Shown: positions 1 through 5,932 of the stretch, in pieces
Numbering within the stretch: the first letter of the stretch is position 1
How the letters are laid out: every line of letters begins with the position of its first letter
Source of the DNA: an uncultured Lachnospiraceae bacterium
GTDB lineage: Bacteria > Bacillota > Clostridia > Lachnospirales > Lachnospiraceae
Direction of reading: 5' to 3'
Assembly (NCBI GenBank): GCA_902766655.1
Contig: CACXEL010000455.1
Coordinates: 1-7,511, forward strand
DNA: 7,511 nt
Made by a program: the position numbers and the translations under genes
Notes under the pieces: model-generated
Databases searched by the model: none
What the model saw: the letters and a program-made list of their open reading frames with translations, nothing else
What the model was told of the DNA's origin: nothing

Positions 1-126
1 CCCGCCCGAGTAGAGCACGCCGCCGACGATGATGCCCACGAAGAGCGAGCTGTAGACCTCCTTGGTGATCAGGGCCAGGAGAATGGCGATGATCGGCGGA
101 AGAAGCGACCAGATTGTTGCGTACAT
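1..126 (-). CDS. NhaC-family Na+/H+ antiporter-like transporter, N-terminal 42 residues (partial)
   Basis: The window contains only the start of this gene, which runs off the left edge. It begins with ATG at 126-124 and gives 42 open codons. The peptide starts MYATIWSLLPPIIAILLALI and continues with TKEVYSSLFVGIIVGG. The pattern of a hydrophobic helix with PP(I/V)IAI, then a TKEVYxSLFxGI turn, then a glycine-rich second helix is what I associate with the N-terminus of NhaC-family transporters. These are inner-membrane proteins that usually exchange Na+ for H+. Some family members are thought to carry amino acids, with lysine- and methionine-type members known to sit behind riboswitches, so the substrate cannot be fixed from 42 residues. 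A clear ribosome binding site (GAGGAGGG) lies 8 nt upstream and supports the start. The gene is separated from the antiporter operon by a terminator and about 640 nt, so it is probably a separate transcription unit with its own leader. Confidence 0.75.
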   Translation of the reverse strand, partial: MYATIWSLLPPIIAILLALITKEVYSSLFVGIIVGGVLYSGG

Positions 127-134
127 AATTATTT

Positions 135-142
135 CCCTCCTC
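135..142 (-). promoter_or_regulatory. Ribosome binding site of the NhaC-family gene
   Basis: On the minus strand this reads GAGGAGGG, a near-perfect Shine-Dalgarno sequence, followed by an 8-nt AT-rich spacer and then ATG at 126-124. It fixes the start codon of the NhaC-family gene. It lies about 20 nt after the T-tract of the terminator-like hairpin at 163-227. Confidence 0.85.
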
Positions 143-162
143 AAAAATATGGGTTTACCCGC

Positions 163-227
163 AAAAAAGGCTGCAGGAGCATGACCTTTTCCGGCGGCTG
201 CACCTGCCTGCCGGTCTCCTGCCCTTT
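163..227 (-). terminator. Terminator-like hairpin in the NhaC leader (candidate attenuator)
   Basis: On the minus strand, GCAGGAG (222-216) pairs perfectly with CTCCTGC (179-173). The stem can be extended by AAAGG (227-223) with CCTTT (170-166), leaving a 2-nt AG bulge (172-171). A run of six T (168-163) closes the 3' side. The 36-nt apical part contains a second hairpin, CCGGC (214-210) with GCCGG (195-191). A G+C-rich stem followed by six T is the form of an intrinsic terminator. Its place between a probable promoter region and the ribosome binding site of the next gene suggests transcription attenuation. Cautions: the loop is large, the outermost A-T pairs use three of the T residues, and a competing pairing exists (TGCAG with CTGCA). 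Confidence 0.45.
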
Positions 228-314
228 CCGCGGGCGCGGTCTCAGCCGGGGCGGGACCGGCAGCCATGGCTCAGCTGCCTTCCTCCGTTCAAAACGGTCC
301 TTCCCGTCTGAGAA

Positions 315-348
315 CTGTCTCCGGGCCGCGCTTTCGTCCCGCAGACAG
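315..348 (-). other. Long hairpin in the NhaC leader
   Basis: The 6-bp stem CTGTCT (348-343) with AGACAG (320-315) encloses one G-G mismatch and a further 4 bp, CGGG with CCCG, around a 12-nt loop containing CGAAAGCG. This is the most convincing isolated helix of the leader apart from the terminator-like stem. Ten base pairs broken by one mismatch is more than most chance stems in this region. Confidence 0.4.
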
Positions 349-427
349 ATGCAATGATCCAGCACCGCCGGCGAAGGCTGCCACTCCTCCGCGGCCTCAC
401 GGCCGGATAGCCACGATGCAATAACGT

Positions 428-682
428 TTACATTCTATCTTATCTTCCGGAAAAAATCACCACTTTTTTGATTTATCACGTTAAATTCTTTTTGCGTTGC
501 CACGTTGAACCCATAAATTCCAAACCTTCTCCTCATCATTTCCTCGAAAATACCCTCCGACGGCGGATGGCGGGCCATCAGGTCAGGCTTCTTCCATTCA
601 GACGGGCCGGGCGTGTGCACCTGATTGTCGCAGGAGCTTCTCTGCAATCCGTGGGAGACGGATCTTTTCAGGCCCCGCCACG
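428..682. other. Intergenic stretch without a convincing gene
   Basis: Between the operon terminator and the proposed NhaC leader lie about 255 bases with no gene I can support. The left part (about 420-540) is AT-rich and may contain the promoter. The right part (540-682) is GC-rich with no long stem. Two small minus-strand reading frames cross it, 647-435 (70 codons with a TTG start, or 47 from the ATG at 578) and 514-476 (12 codons with a fair ribosome binding site), but neither resembles a known protein. No insertion sequence, tRNA or repeat array was seen. Confidence 0.5.
432..460 (-). promoter_or_regulatory. Weak sigma-70-type promoter candidate for the NhaC unit
   Basis: On the minus strand TAGAAT (437-432) could serve as a -10 box, with GTGATT (460-455) exactly 17 nt upstream as a poor -35 box that matches TTGACA at three of six positions. 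An overlapping alternative -10 is TAAGAT (442-437). The stretch 420-540 is much richer in A+T than everything around it, which is typical of a promoter region between GC-rich genes. Transcription would start near 425. The -35 match is weak, so the call rests mainly on base composition and position. Confidence 0.3.
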
Positions 683-730
683 AAAAAGCGGAACCGGACA
701 GCCCTTCCGCAAGGACTCTCCGGCTCCGCT
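683..730 (-). terminator. Rho-independent terminator of the antiporter operon
   Basis: On the minus strand AGCGGAGCCGGA (730-719) pairs with TCCGGTTCCGCT (698-687) through 12 bp with one G-T wobble. A G-G mismatch follows, then AGTCCTT (717-711) pairs with AAGGGCT (706-700) through 7 bp with one wobble, capped by a 4-nt GCGG loop. The 3' arm runs straight into five T residues (687-683, the first of them paired). It begins 37 nt after the stop codon of antiporter gene D and ends its operon. It should also separate that operon from the NhaC-family gene. Confidence 0.92.
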
Positions 731-767
731 CATGCGTCGCTCAAATATATGATTTGGGAAAAAGCCT

Positions 768-2906
768 CTACAGCAGGGCGATCAGGATCGCGCACAGAAT
801 GATCAGAATGCCTCCGCAGGTCATGAGAAGGGCCCAGGAAAAATTGCTGATGATCGGCCGCATGACCTCGCCGGTGGCAGCCCGCATCCGCTTGATGGCC
901 GTCTCCCGGACTCTGGGGGGCCGGACCTCCCGGATCACGGTACGTCTCATAAAGACGATCAGGTAGTCCAGGGAGTTGTTGAAGAATCTCAGGACCGCGC
1001 TCCAGGCGATAAAGCCTCCCTTTGCGGCCGGGATCAGCACCTTGTCCTCTCCGAAGAGGGCCGCCAGGCTCTGCCAGCCCTTGAAGAAGGCCGCGGCCGC
1101 CGGCCCGGATACCTTGTTCTCGCCGAACACGGCTGCGACCGTGCCCATGAGGCCGGGCAGCCATTTTGTGATCATGGGCCTGTAGAGGAGGTCCTCCAGG
1201 TCGAGCCAGGCCGGCCAGAGGTTCACGTAGGAGCCGTTGCGGTACAGGACATGCCTCACGATGAGGAGGTAGATCGCCGCGCCAATCCCCAGGGAAATGA
1301 GACCACCCTTCAGATTGACCCAGATAAAGGCCTCGAATTCCAGAATGTGGTCCTCCCCCGCCATATAGAAGGCCAGGTTCTTCATGACCGCCGGCACGCC
1401 CAGGACCACCATGAAGACGGAGGACCCGCAGATGGCGATGGTGGAGGCCAGATTCATGCAGCGGCTGTCGGCGTCGAAGGCGGCCTGCCGGGCAGGGTCC
1501 GCATTTTTCTCGAGGAAGATGCAGATGAAGAGCTTGAGCATGTAGCCGAAGGTGCAGCCGCCGGAGACGAGGAAGATCCACTCGGCGATCTTCAGGAAGA
1601 TGGCCAGATCGCCCATGCCGGCCGGTCCCACGCAGAGCTTGGCCATCTCCTCCGCGATCTCATAGGCGTGGACGATGCCCTCGTGGAGCATGGTCTTGGA
1701 AATGTAGCCGTTGAAGAGCGGTACGCCGCTGATGCCCAGGGCGCCCAGCGCGAAGGCGATCTTGAGGGCCGTCTTGTTCCGGCCCCATCCCCGGATGTCG
1801 TCCAATGTCAGGGTGTGGAGGTTCATGATGACGACGCCCGCCGCCATGAAGAGGACCAGCTTGATCAGGGAGTGGTTGGTCATGTGGAGGACCGTGCCGG
1901 ACAGGGCCAGGGCGATGCCGGCGTGGGCTTCATGATGGACGGCTTCATAGGCGCCCATGCCGGAGATCAGGAGATAGCTTCCGATGCCGGTCAGGATGAA
2001 GCCGATCTGGGACATGGAGGAGCAGGCCAGCGTCCGCTTGAGGTTCACGGAGAATAGGGCCAGGACCGCGCCCAGGAACATGGTGATGAGGCCCAGGATG
2101 AGGACGATCAGGCCGAAGGTCATATTGCCGGTCATGGCCGTGACGGACGTCATGAGGATGCCGTAGACACCGACCTTGGTCAGGATGCCGGACAGGAGGG
2201 CCGAAGCCGGAGAAGGCGCCACCGGATGGGCCTTGGGCAGCCAGATATGGACCGGGTACATGCCGGCCTTGCAGCCGAAGCCGACCAGGATGCAGATGGC
2301 GCCGGCCAGGATCACGCCCTGCCTGTCGGAGGCAGCCACCGCCGCGGAGAGCTCCGAGAAGGTCAGCGTGCCGACCGTGAAGTAGATCATGGCGAGGCCC
2401 ATGAAGAGGACCAGGCCGCCGATGACCGCGATGAAGAGGTAGGTGTAGCCCGCTCTGACCGCGGACGGCGTCTCCTCGTGGATGACCCAGGTGAAGGAGG
2501 TGAAGGAGAGGATCTCAAAGCAGACGAAGGCGGTGACCAGGTCCGCCGAGAGCATGACTCCCTCCGTGGCGCCCAGGGTCACGAGGACGAAGAACCAGTA
2601 GTGGTTGAGCCCCTCCCGCTCATGTTTGAAGTACTCTCTCGAGAAGAGGGAGGTACCCGCCCACATGATGGCCGTGATGATGGCATAGGCGCACCGGAAC
2701 CCGTCCGTCATGAAATGCAGCCCCGTGATCAGGATCCCGTCAATGTCAAAGACCGGCAGGAACCGGGGCAGGCAGAGCACTGCGCCCAGCTCTATGAAGC
2801 AGACTATGATGACAAATATGTCCCGCCTGTCCTCGCTCTTTTTCCCCAGCACGTAGGAGACGAAGGCCATGAGGACCGGGAAGAAAACAAGAAACGCTAT
2901 CAGCAT
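768..2906 (-). CDS. NuoL/HyfB-like proton-conducting antiporter subunit with long C-terminal extension (gene D)
   Basis: A 712-residue inner-membrane protein of the complex I / Mrp / group 4 hydrogenase antiporter family, expected to move H+ or Na+ as part of a multisubunit complex. Key sites visible: TM5 Glu131 (CFEILSFTS), TM7 Lys213 (GFGCKAGMYPVHIWLP), TM8 Lys244 (GILTKVG), H341xxxH345xxxK349 in the broken helix, and TM12 Lys404 (GYISK). SQIGF at 299-303 is also typical. Beyond the core (to about 465) there are two more membrane spans (about 486-508 and 532-552), a mostly amphipathic segment (560-690) beginning near LDLEDLLYRP, and a final span (690-712). That layout resembles the lateral helix of NuoL or HyfB, although the protein is about 100 residues longer than E. 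coli NuoL. Residues 591-638 form a tandem repeat. Start ATG at 2906 has AAAGGAG 7 nt upstream and lies 24 nt after gene C. It is the last gene of the operon. The family is secure; the complex is not. Confidence 0.93.
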   Translation of the reverse strand: MLIAFLVFFPVLMAFVSYVLGKKSEDRRDIFVIIVCFIELGAVLCLPRFLPVFDIDGILITGLHFMTDGFRCAYAIITAIMWAGTSLFSREYFKHEREGLNHYWFFVLVTLGATEGVMLSADLVTAFVCFEILSFTSFTWVIHEETPSAVRAGYTYLFIAVIGGLVLFMGLAMIYFTVGTLTFSELSAAVAASDRQGVILAGAICILVGFGCKAGMYPVHIWLPKAHPVAPSPASALLSGILTKVGVYGILMTSVTAMTGNMTFGLIVLILGLITMFLGAVLALFSVNLKRTLACSSMSQIGFILTGIGSYLLISGMGAYEAVHHEAHAGIALALSGTVLHMTNHSLIKLVLFMAAGVVIMNLHTLTLDDIRGWGRNKTALKIAFALGALGISGVPLFNGYISKTMLHEGIVHAYEIAEEMAKLCVGPAGMGDLAIFLKIAEWIFLVSGGCTFGYMLKLFICIFLEKNADPARQAAFDADSRCMNLASTIAICGSSVFMVVLGVPAVMKNLAFYMAGEDHILEFEAFIWVNLKGGLISLGIGAAIYLLIVRHVLYRNGSYVNLWPAWLDLEDLLYRPMITKWLPGLMGTVAAVFGENKVSGPAAAAFFKGWQSLAALFGEDKVLIPAAKGGFIAWSAVLRFFNNSLDYLIVFMRRTVIREVRPPRVRETAIKRMRAATGEVMRPIISNFSWALLMTCGGILIILCAILIALL
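993..1136 (-). repeat. Two-copy 24-residue tandem repeat inside gene D
   Basis: Residues 591-614 and 615-638 of protein D follow the same pattern, AAxFGExKVxxPAAxxxFxxW, with a period of exactly 24 residues (72 nt). First copy begins AAVFGENKV and second AALFGEDKV. The DNA of the two copies is also visibly related. The repeat sits in the presumed lateral-helix region before the last membrane span, so it looks like a local in-frame duplication that lengthened this segment. Confidence 0.75.
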
Positions 2907-2930
2907 GCTGTCACTCCTTTCCGGCCGCTG

Positions 2931-4406
2931 TCAGATGAGTCCCTGGGCTATGCTGCCCAGGAAGCTCATGACCGGCCCCGGGAAGAGACCGAAGGCAATG
3001 TCAAACGCCGTGAAGATACCGATGGATACCAGGATCCGCCAGCCCGCGTCACCGACAGCTTCTCCCTCGAAGCGCCCTGTGCCCTGAATCGGGAAAAAGG
3101 CTCTCACGGAGATGGTCAGCGTGTACATGGCGCAGAGGAAGGCGCCGGCTATGAGGGCCACCACACCTATGTAGGAGGCCGGGAAGGCCGCGTCGATGCC
3201 CGCCCAGATGAGCCGCCACTTGGAAATGAAGCCGCAGAAGAGCGGAATACCTGTCAGGGAGAAAGCGCCGATCGTGTACATGCCGAAGGTCCAGGGCATT
3301 TTCCGGCCCACACCTGTGAGCTCAAAGATATACTTCTTCCCGGTCACATGCATGAAGGAGCCGGCACACATGAAGAGGCAGATCTTGATGATGCCGTGGA
3401 AGAGGAGGTGGGCCAGCCCGGCCAGGAGACCGGCCGGCGTGAGCACCAGGATGCCGAACATCATGTAGGAGAGGTTGCTGACCGTGGAGAAGGCCAGCCG
3501 GCGCTTGAAGTGCCGCTGCCGGAGGGCCTGGGCCGCCGCAAACACGATGGTGAAGGAGATGAAGAGGAGGCAGACGGTCTGTGCCCATGTCCCCCGCAGG
3601 ATCTCCGGCCCGTAGACGAACCAGGTGAAGCGCGTCACCGCGAAGACGCCGGAGTTGACGACCGCCACCGCGTGAAGGAGGGCCGTGACCGGGGTCGGCG
3701 CGACGCCGGCCGTGGGCAGCCAGGAGTGGAGCGGGAAGATGGCCGCCTTGGTGCCGAAGCCGAAAAAGCCGAAGAGGTAGACGATCAGCATGAGCTGCCG
3801 GTCAAGGCCGGCGTTCAGGGAGCCGCCGTAGAGGAAGGCGCCTGCCTGCCCCGAGACGGTGGCCATGATCACGGCGATGAAGGCCAGAGCCGCGCCGCCG
3901 ATGGTGTACATGGCGTACTGGCGGCCGGCATAGAGGCTCTCATGGTCCTGGTAATGGGCGACCAGGGGGATCGTGACCAGGGTCAGCATCTCAAAGAAGA
4001 CGTACATGGTCACCAGGTTGCCGCTGAAGGCCACGCCCAGCGTGATCCCGTAGGTCATGGTGAAGAAGCCGAAGAAGCTGGTCCGCCTGTCCGCGTGCTC
4101 CATGTACTCGAAGGCGTAGAGATTGACCACCGGCCACATGACAGAGACCAGGCCGGCGAAGAGCATGGCCATGCCGTCGGGCAGGAAGCCTATCTCGAAG
4201 CCGCGCGTGAAGCTGTAGACAGTGAAGGGCGCACGGCCCCCCGAGAGGATGGCCAGCCATACCAGGACGGACGTGATGCAGCTGATGACCTGGACCAGGA
4301 CGTTGCGCCTGTGATCATCCTTCACGTCCGCAAGCAGGACGGCGAAACCCCCCGCCAGGGGAAGAAGTATGGATAAACAGATAAATATAGGAGTCAAGTC
4401 AGCCAC
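2931..4406 (-). CDS. NuoL/NuoM-like proton-conducting antiporter subunit with altered TM8 site (gene C)
   Basis: A 491-residue membrane protein of the same antiporter family, about 14 predicted spans. It keeps TM5 Glu139 (FFEMLTLVT), TM7 Lys220 (GFGTKAAIFPLHSWLP), H333xxxH337xxxK341 and TM12 Lys396 (GFISKW). In TM8 the lysine of its neighbours is missing: the sequence TALLHAVAVVNSGVF has Asn251 where MrpA-type proteins have Lys, and His245 where I recall E. coli NuoL having a functional His. It is closest to gene B, sharing YAFEYM (97-102) and RGTWxQT (271-277). The start is uncertain. GTG at 4406 has no good ribosome binding site; TTG at 4397 (three codons later) has AGGTGG 5 nt upstream and may be the true start, giving 488 residues. 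No ATG is available nearby. It lies 45 nt after gene B, the widest gap in the operon, and 24 nt before gene D. Confidence 0.92.
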   Translation of the reverse strand: MADLTPIFICLSILLPLAGGFAVLLADVKDDHRRNVLVQVISCITSVLVWLAILSGGRAPFTVYSFTRGFEIGFLPDGMAMLFAGLVSVMWPVVNLYAFEYMEHADRRTSFFGFFTMTYGITLGVAFSGNLVTMYVFFEMLTLVTIPLVAHYQDHESLYAGRQYAMYTIGGAALAFIAVIMATVSGQAGAFLYGGSLNAGLDRQLMLIVYLFGFFGFGTKAAIFPLHSWLPTAGVAPTPVTALLHAVAVVNSGVFAVTRFTWFVYGPEILRGTWAQTVCLLFISFTIVFAAAQALRQRHFKRRLAFSTVSNLSYMMFGILVLTPAGLLAGLAHLLFHGIIKICLFMCAGSFMHVTGKKYIFELTGVGRKMPWTFGMYTIGAFSLTGIPLFCGFISKWRLIWAGIDAAFPASYIGVVALIAGAFLCAMYTLTISVRAFFPIQGTGRFEGEAVGDAGWRILVSIGIFTAFDIAFGLFPGPVMSFLGSIAQGLI

Positions 4407-4408
4407 CT
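4403..4408 (-). promoter_or_regulatory. Possible ribosome binding site favouring a TTG start for gene C
   Basis: On the minus strand AGGTGG (one mismatch to AGGAGG) stands 5 nt before TTG at 4397-4395. It overlaps the GTG at 4406-4404, which has only A-rich sequence upstream. This arrangement argues for the TTG start, with a weaker signal than those of genes A, B and D. Confidence 0.4.
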
Positions 4409-4451
4409 GTTTCTTTTTATCGCAATCGGCTTGTTCCGGTACTTATTTCCC

Positions 4452-5909
4452 TCAGATCCCGGCTGCCCAGGCACGGAAGGTGTTCGCCAGCGGGGAGGCG
4501 AAGAGGCCGACCAGAAGGGCCACCGCACAGAGGAGGATCATGGGGATCGTCATGAGGGCGGAGGGTTCGCATTTTTTGAGGGAGGCGCTGTCGAATTCTT
4601 CACCCGGGAAGAAGGCATCCACCACCACCGGGAAGAGATATCCGGCAGTCAGCAAAGCGGAAATCAAAAGGACGATGGGCGGAAGGTAGGAAAGGACACC
4701 CATACCGTCGCCGAGGGCCGCCTGGGCAATGTACCACTTGCTGGCGAAGCCGCCCATGGGCGGGATGCCGACCAGAGAGAGGGAGGCGATCATGAAGCAC
4801 CATACGGTAACGGGCATCTGCTTGCCGATTCCCTTGAGGTTCACGCCCCGCTCATGGAGCTTGTAAATGAAGACACCCGCGCAGAGGAAGAGGGTTCCCT
4901 TGGACACCGCATGCTGCATGAGATGAAGGAGGCCGCCGGTGAGACCGCCCGCGCTCAGGACCGAGAGGGCCAGCATGAGGTAGGACAGCTGGCTGATGGA
5001 GGAGTAGGCCAGCCTCTTCTTGAGGTTCTTCTCGCGGAAGGCCATGGTGGAGCCCATGAGGATGGTCAGCATGGCCAGGCACATCCAGGCCGTCTGTACC
5101 CAGGTTCCTCGGAGGAAGTCAGCACCGACGGAGAAGTAGATCATGCGGATCACGACCATGATACCGGCCTTGGTGATGATACCGGACAGGAGGGCCGAAG
5201 CCGGAGCCGGAGCCAGCGGGTGGGCCGCCGGAAGCCAGCCGTGCATGGGATACATACCTGCCTTGGTTCCGAAGCCCACAATGCCGATGAAGATCATGGC
5301 AAGGAGGAGCTTCTCGTGGCCGGCCGTCAGCGCGGGATCGAGGAAGCCGCCCGCAACGAAGTCCCTGGTACCGCTGCCGTAGTAGTAGACGAAAAATACT
5401 GCCAGAAGGCCCATGAAGGCGCCGCCGACCGAATAGAAGAGGTACTTGAGGGCTGCCGTGATGGCCTCCCTCGTCATCTCATGGAGGACCAGGGGCACCG
5501 TGGACAGGGTGGCCAGCTCGAAGAAGAGGTACATGCTGACCAGGTTGCCGCACATGCAGACGCCCAGCATGGCACCGTAGGAGATGAAGTAGAAGGCGAA
5601 GAAGACCTCCTCCCGCTCTTCCATCTTCATATACTCAAAGGCATAGAAGAGGACGCAGGTATACATGACCATGACCATGGCCATAAAGAGGATCACGTAC
5701 CCGTCCAGGGAGAAGTACAGGGTCACATTTTCGCCGAAGCTGATGACGCGGGCGCTGCCGCCGCGTACCATCTGTACGATGGCCAGAAGGTCAGTTGCCG
5801 CCATCACGGCCACGTACCCGATATGCCTCTTCCGGGACTCACCGATCTTCATGACAGAAAGCACTGTGCCGGCAATCATTGGTAATAAAATTATAGCAAG
5901 GAAAGACAT
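4452..5909 (-). CDS. MrpD/NuoM-like proton-conducting antiporter subunit (gene B)
   Basis: A 485-residue membrane protein, about 14 spans, with the full set of channel residues of the family: TM5 Glu131 (FFELATLST), TM7 Lys216 (GFGTKAGMYPMHGWLPAAHP), TM8 Lys247 (SGIITKAG), H329xxxH333xxxK337, and TM12 Lys391 (GFASKW). AYSSISQLSY (301-310) is the usual conserved turn. It should carry H+ (or exchange Na+/H+) within a multisubunit inner-membrane complex. Length fits MrpD, NuoM and NuoN, with no extension. The start ATG at 5909 has GGGAGG 5 nt upstream and follows gene A by 23 nt, so the genes are surely co-transcribed. It shares two unusual motifs with gene C, which points to duplication of one module, and a 25-bp identical DNA stretch with gene D in the TM8 region. 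The ion moved cannot be read from the sequence. Confidence 0.93.
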   Translation of the reverse strand: MSFLAIILLPMIAGTVLSVMKIGESRKRHIGYVAVMAATDLLAIVQMVRGGSARVISFGENVTLYFSLDGYVILFMAMVMVMYTCVLFYAFEYMKMEEREEVFFAFYFISYGAMLGVCMCGNLVSMYLFFELATLSTVPLVLHEMTREAITAALKYLFYSVGGAFMGLLAVFFVYYYGSGTRDFVAGGFLDPALTAGHEKLLLAMIFIGIVGFGTKAGMYPMHGWLPAAHPLAPAPASALLSGIITKAGIMVVIRMIYFSVGADFLRGTWVQTAWMCLAMLTILMGSTMAFREKNLKKRLAYSSISQLSYLMLALSVLSAGGLTGGLLHLMQHAVSKGTLFLCAGVFIYKLHERGVNLKGIGKQMPVTVWCFMIASLSLVGIPPMGGFASKWYIAQAALGDGMGVLSYLPPIVLLISALLTAGYLFPVVVDAFFPGEEFDSASLKKCEPSALMTIPMILLCAVALLVGLFASPLANTFRAWAAGI

Positions 5910-5932
5910 AGGAACCTCCCAAATAAGAATCG

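Larger units (their letters stand above)
127..425 (-). promoter_or_regulatory. Probable structured 5' leader of the NhaC-family gene, class unknown
   Basis: If transcription begins near 425 (see the weak promoter candidate), about 300 nt of leader precede the NhaC-family start. Hairpins seen on the minus strand, in order: CGGCC-GTGA-GGCCG with a GNRA-type tetraloop (405-392); CTGTCT plus CGGG pairing with CCCG plus AGACAG (348-315); CCGTT-TTG-AACGG (297-285); GGCAGC...GCTGCC (279-259); GCCGG...CCGGC (261-245), which shares bases with the previous stem; CCGC...GCGG (239-228); and the terminator-like hairpin (227-163). Length, density of stems and the final terminator resemble a riboswitch or T-box leader. 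I could not find the T-box TGGN antiterminator signature, nor the conserved cores of the SAM, lysine, TPP, glycine or cobalamin classes. In GC-rich DNA short stems arise by chance, so this remains a hypothesis. Confidence 0.35.

Noticed and set aside
181..250. CTGAGA followed by a short hairpin, reminiscent of the TPP riboswitch
   Set aside because: The second conserved block (CCTGATCTGGATAATGCC type) is absent downstream, so the match is only six bases.
141..365. A 74-codon minus-strand frame (GTG start) just before the NhaC-family gene
   Set aside because: Rich in Arg and Pro, no ribosome binding site at the proper distance, and it covers the terminator-like hairpin and ends inside the NhaC ribosome binding site. 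Better explained as leader RNA.
345..400. GGTGCTGGATC resembling the GGTGCTAATTCC block of SAM-I riboswitches
   Set aside because: The other SAM-I blocks (the GCCC...TGAA...GGCAACC region and the closing GATGAG) are missing.
476..514. A 12-codon minus-strand peptide frame with a GAGGAGAAGG sequence 10 nt upstream
   Set aside because: It lies upstream of the only promoter candidate, has no regulatory codon run typical of leader peptides, and such short frames are common by chance.
173..637. The 8-mer GCAGGAGC at 173-180 and again at 630-637 as a direct repeat
   Set aside because: A few shared 8-mers are expected by chance in a stretch of this length.
2226..4376. A 716-codon open frame on the plus strand opposite genes C and D
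   Set aside because: Its translation is almost wholly D, E, G, H, R and Q, which is what the complement of GC-rich codons for hydrophobic membrane residues gives. It spans two real genes and their junction. It is a shadow.
4431..5885. A 484-codon open frame on the plus strand opposite gene B
   Set aside because: Same acidic, histidine-rich antisense composition; gene B has full family motifs, a good binding site and operon spacing.
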